A stretch of 23,119 nucleotides of DNA from Myxococcales bacterium (GTDB taxonomy: Bacteria; Myxococcota; Polyangia; Polyangiales; Polyangiaceae), in assembly GCA_020430865.1 (NCBI GenBank), contig JAGQIY010001277.1:1-23119 (forward strand), in the 5' to 3' direction. Shown here in pieces: positions 1 to 7,066 of the stretch. Every line of letters starts with the position of its first letter. Within the stretch, counting starts at the first letter, position 1. The notes below the pieces were generated by a model. That model ran no database searches and had not been told where the DNA came from. It worked only from the letters and a program-made list of their open reading frames with translations. Made by a program: the position numbers and the translations under genes.

Positions 1-376
1 AATCGATCAGGCCGTCGTTGTCGTCGTCTTTGCAGTTTCCACACAGATACAAGTGCGACTGGCACATCGTGGGCACGCAGGGGCCACCGCCGGCGCTCCC
101 TCCGCTACCAGCCGTGGTTCCGGCGCCGCCACTGGTGCCGCCTGCGGATGTGCCGCCACTCGCGATCAGATCGCCACCGGTGCCGCCCGCTGCAGCGCCG
201 CTCCCGGCGGAACCGCCAACGCCTCCGCTGGCGCCGCTGCTGGTACCAGCGCCGCCGTCGCCCGCGTTTCCAACCTCGACGTCGTCACCACAGGCCGCGG
301 CGAGCGCGCCCACACCCACGAGGGTGCCCAGAGCAAACCAACGTCGCAGCGCCCGTAGTCCGTGCTGATGTAACAC
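1..376 (-). CDS. Gly/Ser-rich lipoprotein, N-terminal part (3' end outside window)
   Basis: Open minus-strand frame running off the left edge; 125 complete codons are visible. The GTG at 376 gives a basic N-terminus (RALRR) and a hydrophobic stretch ending in a run of Ala before Cys29, which fits a lipoprotein signal, although the lipobox (LAAAC) is weak. A low-complexity Gly/Ser/Ala/Thr linker follows at about residues 37-90, then a Cys-containing segment (CGNC) and an Asp-rich stretch (DDDNDGLID). This tether-plus-acidic-repeat style is common in myxobacterial surface lipoproteins, and the Asp-rich part may bind calcium (inference). An AAGGGG purine run lies very close to the GTG, so the exact start is uncertain. 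The gene begins 33 nt after the membrane protein of the ECF module and is probably co-transcribed with it. Function unknown. Confidence 0.7.
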   Translation of the reverse strand, partial: MLHQHGLRALRRWFALGTLVGVGALAAACGDDVEVGNAGDGGAGTSSGASGGVGGSAGSGAAAGGTGGDLIASGGTSAGGTSGGAGTTAGSGGSAGGGPCVPTMCQSHLYLCGNCKDDDNDGLID

Positions 377-409
377 GACCCCTTCAGTGGGACGGGCTCT
401 GCGGGGTTA

Positions 410-1078
410 TCACTCCTCGAGAATCGACTCGACCTTGCGCTGATGAGCGGACTCCGGATGCTCCGTCTCGAAGCTCTCGGCGCGGCTCTTCGCCTCACCT
501 TCGCGCTTGAGCTGTTTCAATGCCTCGATCGCGATGACCTCGCGCTCCTGAGCCAGCACCCCGTTTGGATACAGACGCTTGTGCTCCTGAGTCGCAGCCA
601 GCGCGCCCGCCGGGTTCTTCCCGAGACTGCGGCGAGCGCGTTCGAGGATGGCCGCCTCGCTCGGCGCAGCAGGCTTGTTCGCCTTGTGAGGCGGAGCTTC
701 CGGCTGGGCTGGCTTCTCCGCTTCGACTGCCTCGGGCGCGGGCGCGCTCGGCGCTACCGGCTTCGGCTCCTCGACGGGTGGGGGAGCTACCGTTACGGGC
801 GCCTCCTGCCCGCCCGAAGCGGCGGACGGCGCGCTCTCACCCCCGAACAGGCCGTATCCCCCCGCCCCCACACCGACGCTGATCCCCACGGCAAGGGCGA
901 GCTTCGCCAGGCCGCTCAGCCCAGCGCCGCCAGTCCCGCTGCCTGGGCCCGCCGGTGGGGGTCCGGCCGGCAATCGCGCCGCCATGCGCGACAGGGCTTC
1001 GGCGGACGGCGCGTCGGCCCGCGCGCTGCCCACCAAGCGCCCGAGCTCGCTGCCCGAGTCGAGACGGGGCTCGCTCAT
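410..1078 (-). CDS. Single-span membrane protein, candidate anti-sigma factor
   Basis: 222 residues. The start ATG overlaps the TGA of the sigma gene by four bases (ATGA), which indicates translational coupling. The layout is a short cytoplasmic N-terminal part (1-55), one membrane span (about 56-79, Ala/Gly/Val-rich), a Pro/Ala/Glu-rich spacer (80-140) and a C-terminal helical region (141-222). The C-terminal region carries a pattern (NPAGAL..., LAQEREVIAIEAL, HPESAHQRKVE) that I associate with TPR-like helical hairpins in proteins encoded next to sigma factors in Polyangia. Coupling to an ECF sigma gene and this topology suggest an anti-sigma factor or a sensor that controls it. I see no canonical zinc anti-sigma HxxxCxxC motif, so the role is inferred from context. 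Confidence 0.8.
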   Translation of the reverse strand: MSEPRLDSGSELGRLVGSARADAPSAEALSRMAARLPAGPPPAGPGSGTGGAGLSGLAKLALAVGISVGVGAGGYGLFGGESAPSAASGGQEAPVTVAPPPVEEPKPVAPSAPAPEAVEAEKPAQPEAPPHKANKPAAPSEAAILERARRSLGKNPAGALAATQEHKRLYPNGVLAQEREVIAIEALKQLKREGEAKSRAESFETEHPESAHQRKVESILEE

Positions 1079-1632
1079 GTGCCCTCCTTAAGCGGGTCCG
1101 CCGCCTCGTCGTCAGGCAGCGCCCGAGCGCCACGGGGAGACGTGTGGAGCGACTCTTCGAGCAGCTTGCGAGCGGCGCGCAGTCGGGAATAGCCGGTCTG
1201 CAGGGGGCAGCCCACCAGGGCGACCACGTCCTTCATCTCCAACTCCTCGATCTCATACAGGACGAAGACCTCTCGCTTGGCATCGTCGAGCTGGTCCAGC
1301 GCAGCCGCCAGGCGGTCTCGCATCTCCCGATGCTCCACCTGGCGCTCCTGGTTCGGGTTGAGCCGAGGTTCCGGGAACTCGGAGGGGAAGCGCTCGCGAC
1401 GCACGTGAGCGCGTCGTCGGTAGTCCGACGCGACTCGCAGGCAGAACGCGTAGATCCAGGTGCGAAGGCTGGAGCGCCACTCGAACTCCCCGAGACGTCG
1501 ATGAACCGCGACGAAGACCTCCTGCACCTGGTCTTCGACGTCGCGCTCGGCCACCCCGAGGTAGCGCAGGCTGCGCCAGACGAAGGCTGCGTGTTCATCG
1601 AAAATCCGCCTGAAATCGGGTAGCTCGTTCAT
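1075..1632 (-). CDS. ECF-type RNA polymerase sigma factor (sigma-70 family)
   Basis: 185 residues from ATG 1632. Longer in-frame starts, such as TTG at 1659, add no conserved sequence. Sigma region 2 spans about residues 8-76; its core-binding and -10-recognition helices are visible around DVEDQVQEVF and RTWIYAFCLRVASDYRR. Region 4 (about 105-165) has the helix-turn-helix pattern KREVFVLYEIEEL...MKDVVALVG...GYSRLRAARK. There is no region 1.1 or 3, which is typical of the ECF class. It should direct RNA polymerase to a small regulon, perhaps including its own module. The downstream membrane protein overlaps it by 4 nt and is the likely partner. The leader holds two adjacent hairpins, one of which covers the start codon (see findings). 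Confidence 0.93.
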   Translation of the reverse strand: MNELPDFRRIFDEHAAFVWRSLRYLGVAERDVEDQVQEVFVAVHRRLGEFEWRSSLRTWIYAFCLRVASDYRRRAHVRRERFPSEFPEPRLNPNQERQVEHREMRDRLAAALDQLDDAKREVFVLYEIEELEMKDVVALVGCPLQTGYSRLRAARKLLEESLHTSPRGARALPDDEAADPLKEGT

Positions 1633-1648
1633 TGGCGGCTTCACCAAT
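1631..1648 (-). promoter_or_regulatory. Start-codon hairpin of the ECF sigma mRNA
   Basis: On the minus strand, ATTGGTG and CGCCAAT can pair as a 7-bp stem (six Watson-Crick pairs and one G-U) around the tetraloop AAGC. The 3' arm contains the A and U of the start codon, and the 5' arm contains the GGTGA that could act as a weak ribosome site. The pairing is seen in the sequence; translational control is inferred. Confidence 0.5.
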
Positions 1649-1665
1649 GGCCCCCCCAAGGGGCC
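1649..1665 (-). promoter_or_regulatory. GC-rich hairpin upstream of the ECF sigma start
   Basis: GGCCCC and GGGGCC form a perfect 6-bp stem with a 5-nt loop. It directly abuts the start-codon hairpin, so the two could stack coaxially. It could also be a remnant terminator or an operator; there is no T tract. Confidence 0.45.
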
Positions 1666-1824
1666 AAGTCACCGCCACTCGTTCTGTGGACGGTCGCAGG
1701 GTCGATTATGACGCCCTCGTCGGCCCAAAGCCTGCCGGCGCCCGAATAGCCTAGCAGGGTGTCCGGCTGCCGACACTCGCCCATTCGGTGCTGGGTACGC
1801 TCCCCCTCCATCAAACCGGGTGAC

Positions 1825-2835
1825 TCACAACCCCAGACGAAACCCCAGCGACAGACGGGCGCCGACGGGCGCCACCTGGAACAGCTCCACCTGCTCATCG
1901 CCGCGCTGATAGAGGTAGCGATCCTGCACCAGGGGCACGAGGCCCTCCAGCCCCAGCACCAGGTGATGCGACCCCAGACTCGGCGACCAGCGCAGGCCGA
2001 CAGTTATTTCCCCGCGGATTCTCCGTCGCGAGCGGTTGTTCTCCAGCCCCGCCCCTCGCGCCCAGACGGCTCCGACGCGCTGCCCCACGCACAACTCGAG
2101 ACCAAAGTCGAAGGGACACAAGCCGAGACCCCACATCAGCGAGTCGATGTGCAGCTCACCAGCATCCGCCGAGGCGAAGGCGTGGTCGTAGACGCCGCTG
2201 AACTCGATGGGCCAGAACCCCCTCGGTTCGAGCCGGAGCCCCAGATCGGCGCCGACGCTCCCCAGCGGCAGAGCGCCGACGCTGGACGCCCCATCCAGGA
2301 ACACGCCGTAGGCCCACGAGCGGGCAGGTGCCGGGACCTTCACCTCCGAGCGTGGTGGCAGCCGCAGGGGAGTACCGAGGGGCGGTACGGCCCTGGGCTT
2401 CTCCGCGCTCACTGGCGGCGCCTCGGGCGGAGGGGGTGGCGGCAGTTCCTCCCGTGGTACGTCGATCATGATCGACGTCACCAGCAGGAGAGACTCATCG
2501 AGAACCCGACAGTCCTCGCCGTCCATGTCCAGGTCGCGACTCCCGACCAGCGTCCCGCGGCGCCCGAGCCGGGTGTCGGCGGTGCGCAGCTCCAGCTCCG
2601 CGTGGGCCTTGCCATCCTGGAAGGATACGTTTCCACGCAGAACCAGGTCCGCGACTGCGCTGAACACACGCCTTCCGAGCCGGCGCTCGACGCCCTCCTG
2701 GAGCTCGTCGGCGTCCATGCAGGCTCCGGCGCTCTGCCACACGGCGCGGGTGGTGGCTGGGGTGGCCTGCGCGGGAGCCGTCCAGAACAGCGCCACCAGC
2801 CACACGATGCGGCGGGTGTCGCGCCGAGAATCCAT
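1825..2835 (-). CDS. Secreted protein with C-terminal beta-barrel-like region, ECF-module associated
   Basis: 336 residues from ATG 2835. A longer frame begins with TTG at 2889 but would bury the signal peptide. Residues 1-23 (basic MDSRRDTRR, hydrophobic core, APAQA) form a clear Sec signal peptide. The periplasmic domain (about 25-130) has two Cys residues (ACMDADEL, DGEDCRVLDE) and a pattern of alternating strands. A Pro-rich spacer follows (PPPPPPEAPP). The C-terminal half has alternating hydrophobic and polar strands rich in Gly and aromatics and ends in LSLGFRLGL, resembling a small outer-membrane beta-barrel. Proteins of this layout are, from memory, frequent next to ECF sigma genes in Polyangia. 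It could be a surface sensor or a target of the sigma factor. The gap of about 190 nt to the sigma start leaves shared transcription uncertain. TAGCCT lies 8 nt before the start. Confidence 0.75.
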   Translation of the reverse strand: MDSRRDTRRIVWLVALFWTAPAQATPATTRAVWQSAGACMDADELQEGVERRLGRRVFSAVADLVLRGNVSFQDGKAHAELELRTADTRLGRRGTLVGSRDLDMDGEDCRVLDESLLLVTSIMIDVPREELPPPPPPEAPPVSAEKPRAVPPLGTPLRLPPRSEVKVPAPARSWAYGVFLDGASSVGALPLGSVGADLGLRLEPRGFWPIEFSGVYDHAFASADAGELHIDSLMWGLGLCPFDFGLELCVGQRVGAVWARGAGLENNRSRRRIRGEITVGLRWSPSLGSHHLVLGLEGLVPLVQDRYLYQRGDEQVELFQVAPVGARLSLGFRLGL

Positions 2836-2843
2836 CGAGGCCG

Positions 2844-2849
2844 AGGCTA
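2844..2849 (-). promoter_or_regulatory. -10-like TAGCCT, 8 nt before the barrel-protein start
   Basis: A minus-strand TANNNT hexamer is separated by 8 nt from ATG 2835, and no Shine-Dalgarno sequence lies in between. It fits the recurring leaderless-type arrangement, although the spacing is the longest of the group. Confidence 0.4.
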
Positions 2850-2890
2850 GCTCACTCGAGCGCGACACAGCCACGCGACCGTGCGCCAAA

Positions 2891-2908
2891 GCTGCCGTTT
2901 CCCGCAGC
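2891..2908 (-). terminator. Possible weak terminator after the AGCS symporter
   Basis: A short inverted repeat (GCTGC/GCAGC with an 8-nt loop) begins 7 nt after the transporter stop codon on the minus strand and is followed by TTTGG. The stem is only 5 bp and the T run is short. Confidence 0.3.
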
Positions 2909-2915
2909 CTTCCGG

Positions 2916-4640
2916 CTACTCGGCAGGCGCGGGTTCATAGGGCTTCATTTCCCCGCTCTTGTAGCGACCCCAGTAGTCCTGGACGTGCTTGAGCAGGGTG
3001 GGGGCGAGGATCACGCTGCCGACGATGTTGGGGAACGCCATGCACAGGATCATCAGGTCGCTGAAATCCAGGACTGGACCCAGCTTGGTCACGGCACCGA
3101 ACCACGCCGCCAGCACGAAGAGCACCCGAAACACCACCACCGAGCGCAGCCCGGTGCCCTCGCCGAAGTGATCCAGCAGGTAGATCCAGCCCCGCTCCCC
3201 GTAATAGCACCACGAGATCATCGTCGAATACGCGAACAGCACCACGCAGACGCTGAGCACGTAGGGGAACCAGGAGATGACGCTGGCGAAGGCTTGACTC
3301 GTCATCACGACGCCTTGATCCACGTCACCCGCGCTGGCGAGGCTCGACTTCCAGGCTCCAGTGACCACCACGACCAGGGCCGTCATCAGGCAGATGATGA
3401 TGGTGTCGATGAACGGGCCAAGCATGGCGACCATGCCTTCTCGCACGGGCTCGTCCGTCTTCGCCGCTGCGTGCGCGATCGCGGCGCTTCCGAGGCCCGC
3501 TTCATTGGAGAACGAGGCCCTGGTCACGCCGATCACCAGCACGCCCACGGCGCCGCCGAACACCGCGTTCTTGGTGAATGCCATGCTGAAGATCGTGCCC
3601 AGGGCCTCGGGGATCTGCTTCGCGTTGACCACGATCACCGCCACCGCAGCAATCACGTAGATGGCGCACATGGCGGGCACCACTCGTGAGGTCGCGGCGC
3701 CGATGCGCTTGATTCCGCCGATGATCACCAGCCCCACGGCGATGGCGATCACGGTCGCGTAGACGTACTTGGCGCTGGGACCGAGCCCCACGGCGTTCCT
3801 GAGCACGGCGTAGCTCTGGTTCGACTGGAACATGTTCCCGCCGCCAAACGCCCCTCCCATCACCATCAGGGCGTAGACGCAACCGAGCACCTTCCCCAGG
3901 GGCCCGATGCCGAGCTTCTTCAGCCCGAGGTCCAGGTAGTACATCGGACCACCGCTCATGCTGCCGTCGGGGTTGTTGCGGCGGTAGAGCACCGCAAGGG
4001 TACAGCTCGAGAACTTCGCGCTCATGCCGAAGACTGCCATCACGATCATCCAGAACACGGCGCCTGGGCCACCCTTCTGAATCGCGATCGCCACCCCTGC
4101 GATGTTCCCCAAGCCGACCGTGGCGCTCAGCGCGGAAGTCAATGCGCGGAAATGCGAGATCTCCCCCTCGTCCTCCGGGTCGTCGAACTTGCCGCGCACG
4201 ACGTCGATGGCGTGACGGAACGCGCGCAGGTTGATGAAGCGGTACCACAAGGTGAAGAAGATCGAGCCCAGCGCGAGGATGGCCACGATGAAGGGCACCG
4301 TCGCGCCTTCCATCTCCACCTCCCCGTCTTTCCCGCGAACTTCGTTCCCTGCGGAATCCAGTTTGGGCTGCTGAAAGGCACCCGCCGAGATGTCGAAGAA
4401 CAAGCTCTTGGCGACCAGGCCATTGAACTTGGTGAGCGCGGCACCGAACGCGGAGTGCTGCTCCTGCGCTGGCGCGCTCTCGGCTGGGGGCGCCGACGGA
4501 GCCGCGCTGGGCGCTGCGCTGGCGGCCTGGGCGACCCCATCCGCGGGGGGGGTCTTGTCACCAAAAGCCAGACCGCTCAGGGTCAACACGAGCGCCATGA
4601 CGGCAAACAGGCTCATGCCTCGAATCCAGGACTTGTTCAC
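2916..4640 (-). CDS. Alanine/glycine:cation symporter (AGCS family)
   Basis: 574 residues from GTG 4640, chosen because GGAG lies 5 nt upstream and a signal-like segment follows (residues 1-28, ending GLAFGD). A much longer open frame upstream lacks a credible start. After an Ala/Pro/Ser-rich stretch (about 30-60) come the first AGCS membrane helix (VPFIVAILALGSIFFTLWY) and the hallmark RAFRHAIDVVRGKFDDPEDEGE. The conserved core includes ALSATVGLGNIAGVA and KGGPGAVFWM, then SMSGGPMYYLDLGLKK and SFSNEAGLGSA. The family imports alanine or glycine with Na+ (sometimes H+) across the inner membrane. An N-terminal signal-like helix is, as I recall, found in a known AGCS subgroup. It is divergent from an NhaC-type antiporter, so both may use the sodium gradient. 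Substrate cannot be read from the sequence. Confidence 0.94.
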   Translation of the reverse strand: MNKSWIRGMSLFAVMALVLTLSGLAFGDKTPPADGVAQAASAAPSAAPSAPPAESAPAQEQHSAFGAALTKFNGLVAKSLFFDISAGAFQQPKLDSAGNEVRGKDGEVEMEGATVPFIVAILALGSIFFTLWYRFINLRAFRHAIDVVRGKFDDPEDEGEISHFRALTSALSATVGLGNIAGVAIAIQKGGPGAVFWMIVMAVFGMSAKFSSCTLAVLYRRNNPDGSMSGGPMYYLDLGLKKLGIGPLGKVLGCVYALMVMGGAFGGGNMFQSNQSYAVLRNAVGLGPSAKYVYATVIAIAVGLVIIGGIKRIGAATSRVVPAMCAIYVIAAVAVIVVNAKQIPEALGTIFSMAFTKNAVFGGAVGVLVIGVTRASFSNEAGLGSAAIAHAAAKTDEPVREGMVAMLGPFIDTIIICLMTALVVVVTGAWKSSLASAGDVDQGVVMTSQAFASVISWFPYVLSVCVVLFAYSTMISWCYYGERGWIYLLDHFGEGTGLRSVVVFRVLFVLAAWFGAVTKLGPVLDFSDLMILCMAFPNIVGSVILAPTLLKHVQDYWGRYKSGEMKPYEPAPAE

Positions 4641-4954
4641 GCTCTCTCCGTTGGGCGCGCGCGGCGCCACAGCTACACACCAACCGGGACGGGCGGAAGA
4701 CGCGGGCACCACCCCAAAGCCTGAGGGACCATCGCACAAGTGACGCGCCGACGGTAAGACCAGAGCGGGCACTGCAGCCCCCAACAGCCGGACGCCCGAG
4801 CCACTCGGCGACCGCACTATAAGGCAGCAACCCGACTCGACCCCGCGCCTTGCGGGACCCCTCGCGCTCGACTGCCGGCGCTGAAGACAGACGAGTGCCA
4901 TTTTCGCGTCCGCCATCGGTGGTGGTCCGCGGTGGGCCGAAGTAGCGTCCGCGC
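4641..4954. promoter_or_regulatory. Divergent control region between two Na+-coupled transporters
   Basis: This 314-bp non-coding stretch separates the AGCS gene (minus) from the NhaC gene (plus). A GGAGAGAGC ribosome site precedes the minus gene. A GC-only inverted repeat sits around 4650-4668. An AT-rich island at 4816-4823 reads TATAAG on the plus strand and TATAGT on the minus strand, the best candidate -10 element for the minus gene, but no clear -35 partner is visible. The plus gene has its own TAGCGT close to its start. I looked for a glycine riboswitch and did not find one. Confidence 0.5.
4943..4948 (+). promoter_or_regulatory. -10-like TAGCGT, 6 nt before the NhaC start
   Basis: A TANNNT hexamer followed by CCGCGC and then the GTG start. 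There is no purine-rich ribosome site at all, so initiation on a leaderless transcript is the simplest reading. Confidence 0.55.
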
Positions 4955-6805
4955 GTGACGGACGAAATCCAGGCGCCATCTAGCCAGCGGCTCTCTGACA
5001 GACCTCCTCGCAGCGTGCCCGATCCTCACGCGAGGCGGTCCCAGGCGCGCACCTCCCTCACCCCCAAGACCCCCAGCGGGATTCGAGAGCTCCACGGCCG
5101 CCTGATCGCCGTGTCGCTGGGCGTGGCGCTGCTCGGCCTGCTGCCACACCTGTTGCCGAGCGCGGTCCACGAAGGGCGAGCAGTCGGCTGGACGGCGCTG
5201 GTGCCGCCGCTGGTCGCGGTGGTCGTGACGCTGGCGACGCGACGACTGCTCCCGGCGCTGGGTGGCGCGGTGCTGATCGGCGCGATCCTGCGCTTCAAGT
5301 CGGGCGTGTTCGTCGAGGGCAGCAAGACCTACGTCCTGGACAACCTGACCAACCCCACCCACCTCTACATCATCGGCTTCACCCTGGCGCTGCTCGGGAT
5401 GGTGCAGGTGGTCAGCCGCGCTGGAGGGACCTCGGGCATCGTCGAGTGGGTCAGCCGGCGCATCCGGTCAGCGCGCTCCACCGAGGTCGGCGCGGCGCTG
5501 ATGGGGCTCTTCGTGTTCTTCGACGACTACGCCAACTGCATGCTCGTCGGCCCCACGATGCGCCCGCTCACCGATCGCTGGCACATTTCCCGAGAGAAAT
5601 TAGCATACATAGTCGACTCCACCGCCGCACCCGTCGCCGGCCTCGCTGTTATTTCCACATGGATAGGTCACGAGGTAGGGCTACTGGATGCCCAGGCGCA
5701 GGCGCTGGGGCTCGACCAGCGCGGCTACGCGCTCGTGCTCTCGGCGTTGCCCTTCAGATTCTACTGCGTGTTCTCGCTGGTGTTCGTCTTCGCGTCGACG
5801 CTCCTGGGGCGCGACTTCGGACCCATGCTCAGAGCGCAGCGCCGCGCGCGTCACCTGCAGAAGCCACTCAGAGATGGCGCGCGCCCGATGGCGCAAGGCA
5901 ACTCGGAGTTGATGGCGCCTCCGGAGGACAAGCCGCACCGCGCTCGCAACGCCTTGATCCCGATCCTCGCGGTGGTACTCGTCGCGATGGTGGGGTTCAT
6001 CGTCGATGGTGGCGGCGCCGGCAAGCTCGGCGGCAACCCGGGCCTCGCGCTGAGCTTCACCTTCTGGCGAGAGACGCTCGGGGCGAGCGAGAACAACGTC
6101 AAGATGCTGCTCCTGGCCGCGAGCGTTGGCTCGCTGCTGGCGCTGGCGTTGCCCCTCGCGCAGGGCATCCTCGGCGTCGGCGCTGCGTTGCGCGCCTACT
6201 GGAACGGTGTGCGGCACGCAGCCTCCGCCGTGGTGGTCCTGTTGCTGGCCTGGGCGCTGGCACAGGTGTGTCAGGACCTCGGCGCTCAGGAGGTGCTGGG
6301 AGCGACGCTGCGAGGAAACATCGCGCTCTGGGTCGTTCCCCTGGCGACCTTCGGACTCGCCGCTGCGATCGCGTTCGCCACGGGCACGTCGTGGGGGACG
6401 ATGAGCATCCTGATCCCCATCGCGGTGCCCTTGGCGCACTCCATGGGGGGGCTGCCTCTGATGATCCTGACGGGCGCTGCGGTTCTGGACGGGGCGATCT
6501 TCGGCGACCACTGTTCACCCATCAGCGACACCACGCTGATGTCCAGCATCGCTTCCGGCTCGGATCACCTGGACCATGTGGAAACGCAGCTGCCCTACGC
6601 CGTGTTCGTGATGCTGGTGGCCGCGACGGTGGGCTACCTGCCGATCGCCCTCGGGGGACCGACGTGGCTACCCTACATCCTGGGTAGCGCGGTGATCGTG
6701 CTGTGGTTACGAGTCGTGGGTCGTCGCCCCGAGGACGGCCCTCCACCGGTCGAGGACGACGAGCTCGAGGACGACGTCGAGCTGGCCCCAGACCACATCG
6801 CCTGA
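4955..6805 (+). CDS. Na+/H+ antiporter, NhaC family
   Basis: 616 residues with about a dozen hydrophobic segments. The NhaC-family core is clear: VFFDDYANCMLVGPTMRPLT (about 187-206), followed by SREKLAYIVDSTAAPVAGLA (212-231) and TWIGHE. Later motifs are FATGTSWGTMSILIPIA and GDHCSPISDTTLMSSIASG. These regions hold the acidic and polar residues expected to handle the ions. The protein exchanges Na+ for H+ (or related amino-acid/Na+ exchange) at the inner membrane. A charged cytoplasmic loop follows LLGRDFGPM (about residues 290-328). Odd points are a long hydrophilic N-terminal tail (1-45) and a very acidic C-terminal tail (EDDELEDDVELAPD). GTG 4955 sits 6 nt after a TANNNT hexamer and no ribosome site is visible. 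Confidence 0.92.
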   Translation: MTDEIQAPSSQRLSDRPPRSVPDPHARRSQARTSLTPKTPSGIRELHGRLIAVSLGVALLGLLPHLLPSAVHEGRAVGWTALVPPLVAVVVTLATRRLLPALGGAVLIGAILRFKSGVFVEGSKTYVLDNLTNPTHLYIIGFTLALLGMVQVVSRAGGTSGIVEWVSRRIRSARSTEVGAALMGLFVFFDDYANCMLVGPTMRPLTDRWHISREKLAYIVDSTAAPVAGLAVISTWIGHEVGLLDAQAQALGLDQRGYALVLSALPFRFYCVFSLVFVFASTLLGRDFGPMLRAQRRARHLQKPLRDGARPMAQGNSELMAPPEDKPHRARNALIPILAVVLVAMVGFIVDGGGAGKLGGNPGLALSFTFWRETLGASENNVKMLLLAASVGSLLALALPLAQGILGVGAALRAYWNGVRHAASAVVVLLLAWALAQVCQDLGAQEVLGATLRGNIALWVVPLATFGLAAAIAFATGTSWGTMSILIPIAVPLAHSMGGLPLMILTGAAVLDGAIFGDHCSPISDTTLMSSIASGSDHLDHVETQLPYAVFVMLVAATVGYLPIALGGPTWLPYILGSAVIVLWLRVVGRRPEDGPPPVEDDELEDDVELAPDHIA

Positions 6806-7066
6806 GGAGTCCACAGGAATTCCAGGAATTCGCCGATCTTTACCTTCTGGTCACCCCCAAGGGTGGTGCAGTTTGGCGGAGAGATGAGTCAGAAAGTCAG
6901 TTGGACGTTCCATCGGCACCCTCACCGCCGTTGAGATCCTGCGCTCGTACCCCTACGCTCGTCGGGGGCGAGCGCTTCGCACACGCTGTGTCGCGCGGCG
7001 CTGACATCTCGGGCGCCTCGTTCAGGTCGCCCCATGCGACCCTGAGGTGGAACGCGGAAGGATGCT
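6806..7066. other. Intergenic stretch before the histidine kinase
   Basis: A 261-bp gap with no convincing ORF. It begins with a 9-bp near-perfect tandem repeat (see 6815-6832). A 5-bp hairpin CACCC/GGGTG lies at 6852-6865. The remainder has no clear promoter. It ends with a GGAAGGA ribosome site ahead of TTG 7067. Confidence 0.6.
6815..6832. repeat. Tandem AGGAATTCC/AGGAATTCG repeat
   Basis: Two 9-bp units in direct tandem, each containing the palindrome GAATTC, directly after the antiporter gene. It could be an operator for a factor binding two half-turn-spaced sites, or chance. Only eight of the nine bases agree between units. Confidence 0.45.

Noticed and set aside
1759..2850. Plus-strand open frame of 363 codons opposite the barrel-like protein
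   Set aside because: The minus-strand product has a clear signal peptide and barrel pattern; the plus-strand product has none.
2916..4640. N-terminal signal-like extension of the AGCS symporter as a novel fusion
   Set aside because: As I recall, a known AGCS subgroup has the same leading hydrophobic segment; only the Ala/Pro/Ser-rich spacer is unusual.
4641..4800. A glycine riboswitch ahead of the AGCS symporter (glycine riboswitches often control this family; CTCAGGCTTTGG is present on the minus strand)
   Set aside because: The other conserved glycine-aptamer elements are missing and no paired aptamer fold can be traced.
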